Assembly (NCBI RefSeq): GCF_003369915.1
Contig: NC_046677.1
Location: 13,950,001-14,014,000 of the forward strand
Origin: Drosophila miranda
Lineage: Eukaryota > Arthropoda > Insecta > Diptera > Drosophilidae
Length of the DNA stretch: 64,000 nt
Direction of reading: 5' to 3'
The notes under the pieces are model-generated. The model saw nothing but the letters and a program-made list of their open reading frames with translations, made no database searches and had not been told where the DNA came from. Of this stretch, positions 62,301 to 64,000 are shown in pieces; the first letter of the stretch is position 1, and each line of letters opens with the position of its first letter. The position numbers and the translations under genes were made by a program.

Positions 62301-63249
62301 GACACCGTTGAGGAGTGCCGCAAGATGCCTCGCAAAGGCTACCTGCGGAATCGCAATTCCGAGAAGGCAGCGGCGGTCATCGCCAGTGCCACTGGCACAT
62401 CAGTGGCCGGGGGCACCTCTGCCTCCACCACCACCAACAGTGTCATTGAGAAACTCAATGTTCAGTCCAGCTCCGGAGCGGATGAGGAGCGCTCCGAGGC
62501 GAAGTCCAAGAAGTGCGAGCTAATGGGAAAACTCTGGCTGCAAAACGAAGTGGAGACACTCGAGGAGGAGCTGCGAGACAGTCCTCCCCATGTGGTGATG
62601 TCCCCATTCGTTGTGGTCGATTCCAAGGCGTTGACCGAATACAATGGCATTGTCAAGTCGTTGGTGAGGACGAAGAAGTGCATTGTCCTGATACCCAATG
62701 CAGGTGAGTGCACTCGAGAGTGGAGTAGAGGAGAGTGGTCGAAGCCATTAACTTATCTTGTGTGTTTCCCCCCATCCAGTACTCAACGAGCTGGATGATT
62801 TGAAGAAGCGCAGCGAGAATGTGCGGCATGTCATCCGTTGGCTGGAGCAGGAATTCAAGCATGGAAACCGCCATCTGCGCGCCCAGCGCGACAACGAAAG
62901 CCAGCCGCTCTCTTTGCTGAAGATTTCGCGGAAGATGGGTGAGTGCCGTGATGGGCGAGATGTCTGAGTGGACATGGGCTTTAATTGAGTTGTAATTCTT
63001 GCCACAGATCGCGATGCTTCGGTCTTCCTGCAGATCGCTCAGTTCTGCAACCATCTGGTGGCCAACCATGCCGATCCCCATGTCAGCGAGCTGCAAAAGA
63101 ACGTGGTTACTTACTTGTCGGGAGATAATCTGCATGAGAAGAATCGCCAGCAGCAGAATTTCAGCTACACCGGTATACTCGATTCCATACCGGCGCGCTA
63201 TGCACAGATTCAGAGCTTCTACTCCAAATTCAAGGCCAACAAAAAATGA
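59355..63249 (+). CDS. Smg5: Smg5, nonsense-mediated mRNA decay factor, 1209 aa
   Basis: Five coding exons: 59355-59527, 59590-61232, 61291-62703, 62780-62938 and 63008-63249, with consistent phases. The N-terminal half has the 14-3-3-like/TPR EST1 fold: KKIREVMWRRGYYEFIAFVKK, then GMAQNQLGTLYYGQNYDLDS where telomerase/EST1 proteins have the N-P-x-x-G-x-x-x-N-Q-L-A-like core. A long acidic and basic disordered middle follows (residues ~390-600 and ~850-990). The C-terminal PIN domain starts at about residue 1070 (MSPFVVVDSKALTEYNG) and continues through LIPNAVLNELDDLKK to NYTGILDSIP-like sequence. Smg5 binds phosphorylated Upf1 and promotes decay; its PIN domain is considered non-catalytic. 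ATG 59355 was chosen because it follows the acceptor at 59337; an in-frame ATG at 59295 lies in the intron. Confidence 0.93.
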
Positions 63250-64000
63250 AGGGGCCTGTGCGCAGCGGTATCGGTAGCGGGCGCTAAGGCGGCAAAGACA
63301 AAGGCAAAGGCAACTGCAGATCAGGTGCACTGCAAGCAAAGGGTGCGAGCGTGTTCTCTCTGTACAACCACAAAATCGACATGGAGCTCCAAAGTTAACG
63401 AATCCGTGGCCAGCGGGCCGCGGCAAATCAAAATCAGCAATCGCTGCTGCAGCCTACGTTGCGGCTGTGTCCCTATTCAAAACTGAATCTGTTACCATCA
63501 GCGGGAACAGGATCCCTGCCCCAGCCCACGCAGCAGCCGCAGCAGAAGCATTGCGCGGAATTTGCTTGTTGTGTTTAGACAAAACAAAAACTTAAATACC
63601 AATCAAAAAGCGTTCACTTTCGACTCAATGGCAACAATGATGACGACGACCAGGATCTGTTAAAAGGAAAAACGGCAAACAAAACACCGGAAAACGTATA
63701 CAAAATGACAAAACAAAAAATGGAAAAAAAAACAATTCAAAATTAACCATAGAGCAGGCGAGTGCCTCAGACGGTTCGCGGACAAGAAAGAGAAGATCCC
63801 GATGAGTCCAAGTGGAATGGATGAAGACGATAAGGATGACAGCGAGCAGAACTGTTTCGCCTCCGATCGGTTTGTTGCTTCTTGTACCACGCAGCGTGGT
63901 CCACCAGTATCTTCGCCTCATCAGATTCGTTTGCGACACTTGTCTCGCCCCACATGCAGTTGTGTTTCGTTTTAAATTGCACATTCAGAGTAAATTAACA
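63250..64000 (+). other. Smg5 3' UTR and flank
   Basis: No open frame with coding character follows the TGA. No canonical AATAAA is evident before the window ends, so the transcript end was not located. Confidence 0.4.

Noticed and set aside
63625..63984. 119-codon minus-strand frame at the window end
   Set aside because: Low-complexity Phe-rich translation without a domain, and it lies in the probable Smg5 3' UTR or flank.

Overview
This window is nuclear DNA from a Drosophila-type fly. Coding exons are split by GT-AG introns, many of them 50-80 bp, and the intergenic DNA is AT-rich with DINE-1/INE-1-like Helitron remnants. The gene content matches the D. melanogaster 34E neighbourhood (Muller element B), which combines the Nimrod cluster, the vajk cuticular genes, Ance-3, Acyp, Ance, Ance-2 and Smg5. 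Divergence from D. melanogaster and the repeat content suggest another species, possibly of the obscura group. That species call is an inference.

1-29.8 kb: three plus-strand vajk genes for secreted cuticle proteins rich in VPV/PYPV repeats lie at 2-727 (cut by the window edge), 12.0-13.9 kb and 24.4-25.8 kb. Between them is a small Nimrod-type transmembrane gene (15.3-16.0 kb, NimC3-like) and a possible promoter plus signal-peptide exon at 18.0-18.5 kb. The rest of this part is non-coding as far as I can see.

29.8-35.4 kb: Ance-3 lies on the minus strand as seven exons whose last one ends in a splice donor. No C-terminal exon is found in the remaining 29.8 kb, so the vajk and NimC3-like genes are probably nested in its intron. 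A one-exon acylphosphatase gene follows.

35.7-55.7 kb: an Ance + Ance-2 block is present three times. Unit 1 (minus) and unit 3 (minus) are direct copies and unit 2 (plus) lies inverted between them. All three Ance genes are intact, each coding for 615 aa. Of the Ance-2 copies only the third is intact: the first carries one-base deletions and the second is a promoterless, truncated fragment. DINE-1-like elements sit between the units, including an inverted pair between units 1 and 2.

56.3-64 kb: another DINE-1-like element is followed by Smg5, a five-coding-exon nonsense-mediated-decay gene.

The vajk, Nimrod and ACE-like products are all predicted to be secreted or surface proteins (cuticle, blood-cell phagocytosis, peptide processing). 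Smg5 and Acyp are intracellular. The most notable feature is the Ance triplication, in which two copies share changes next to the zinc site.
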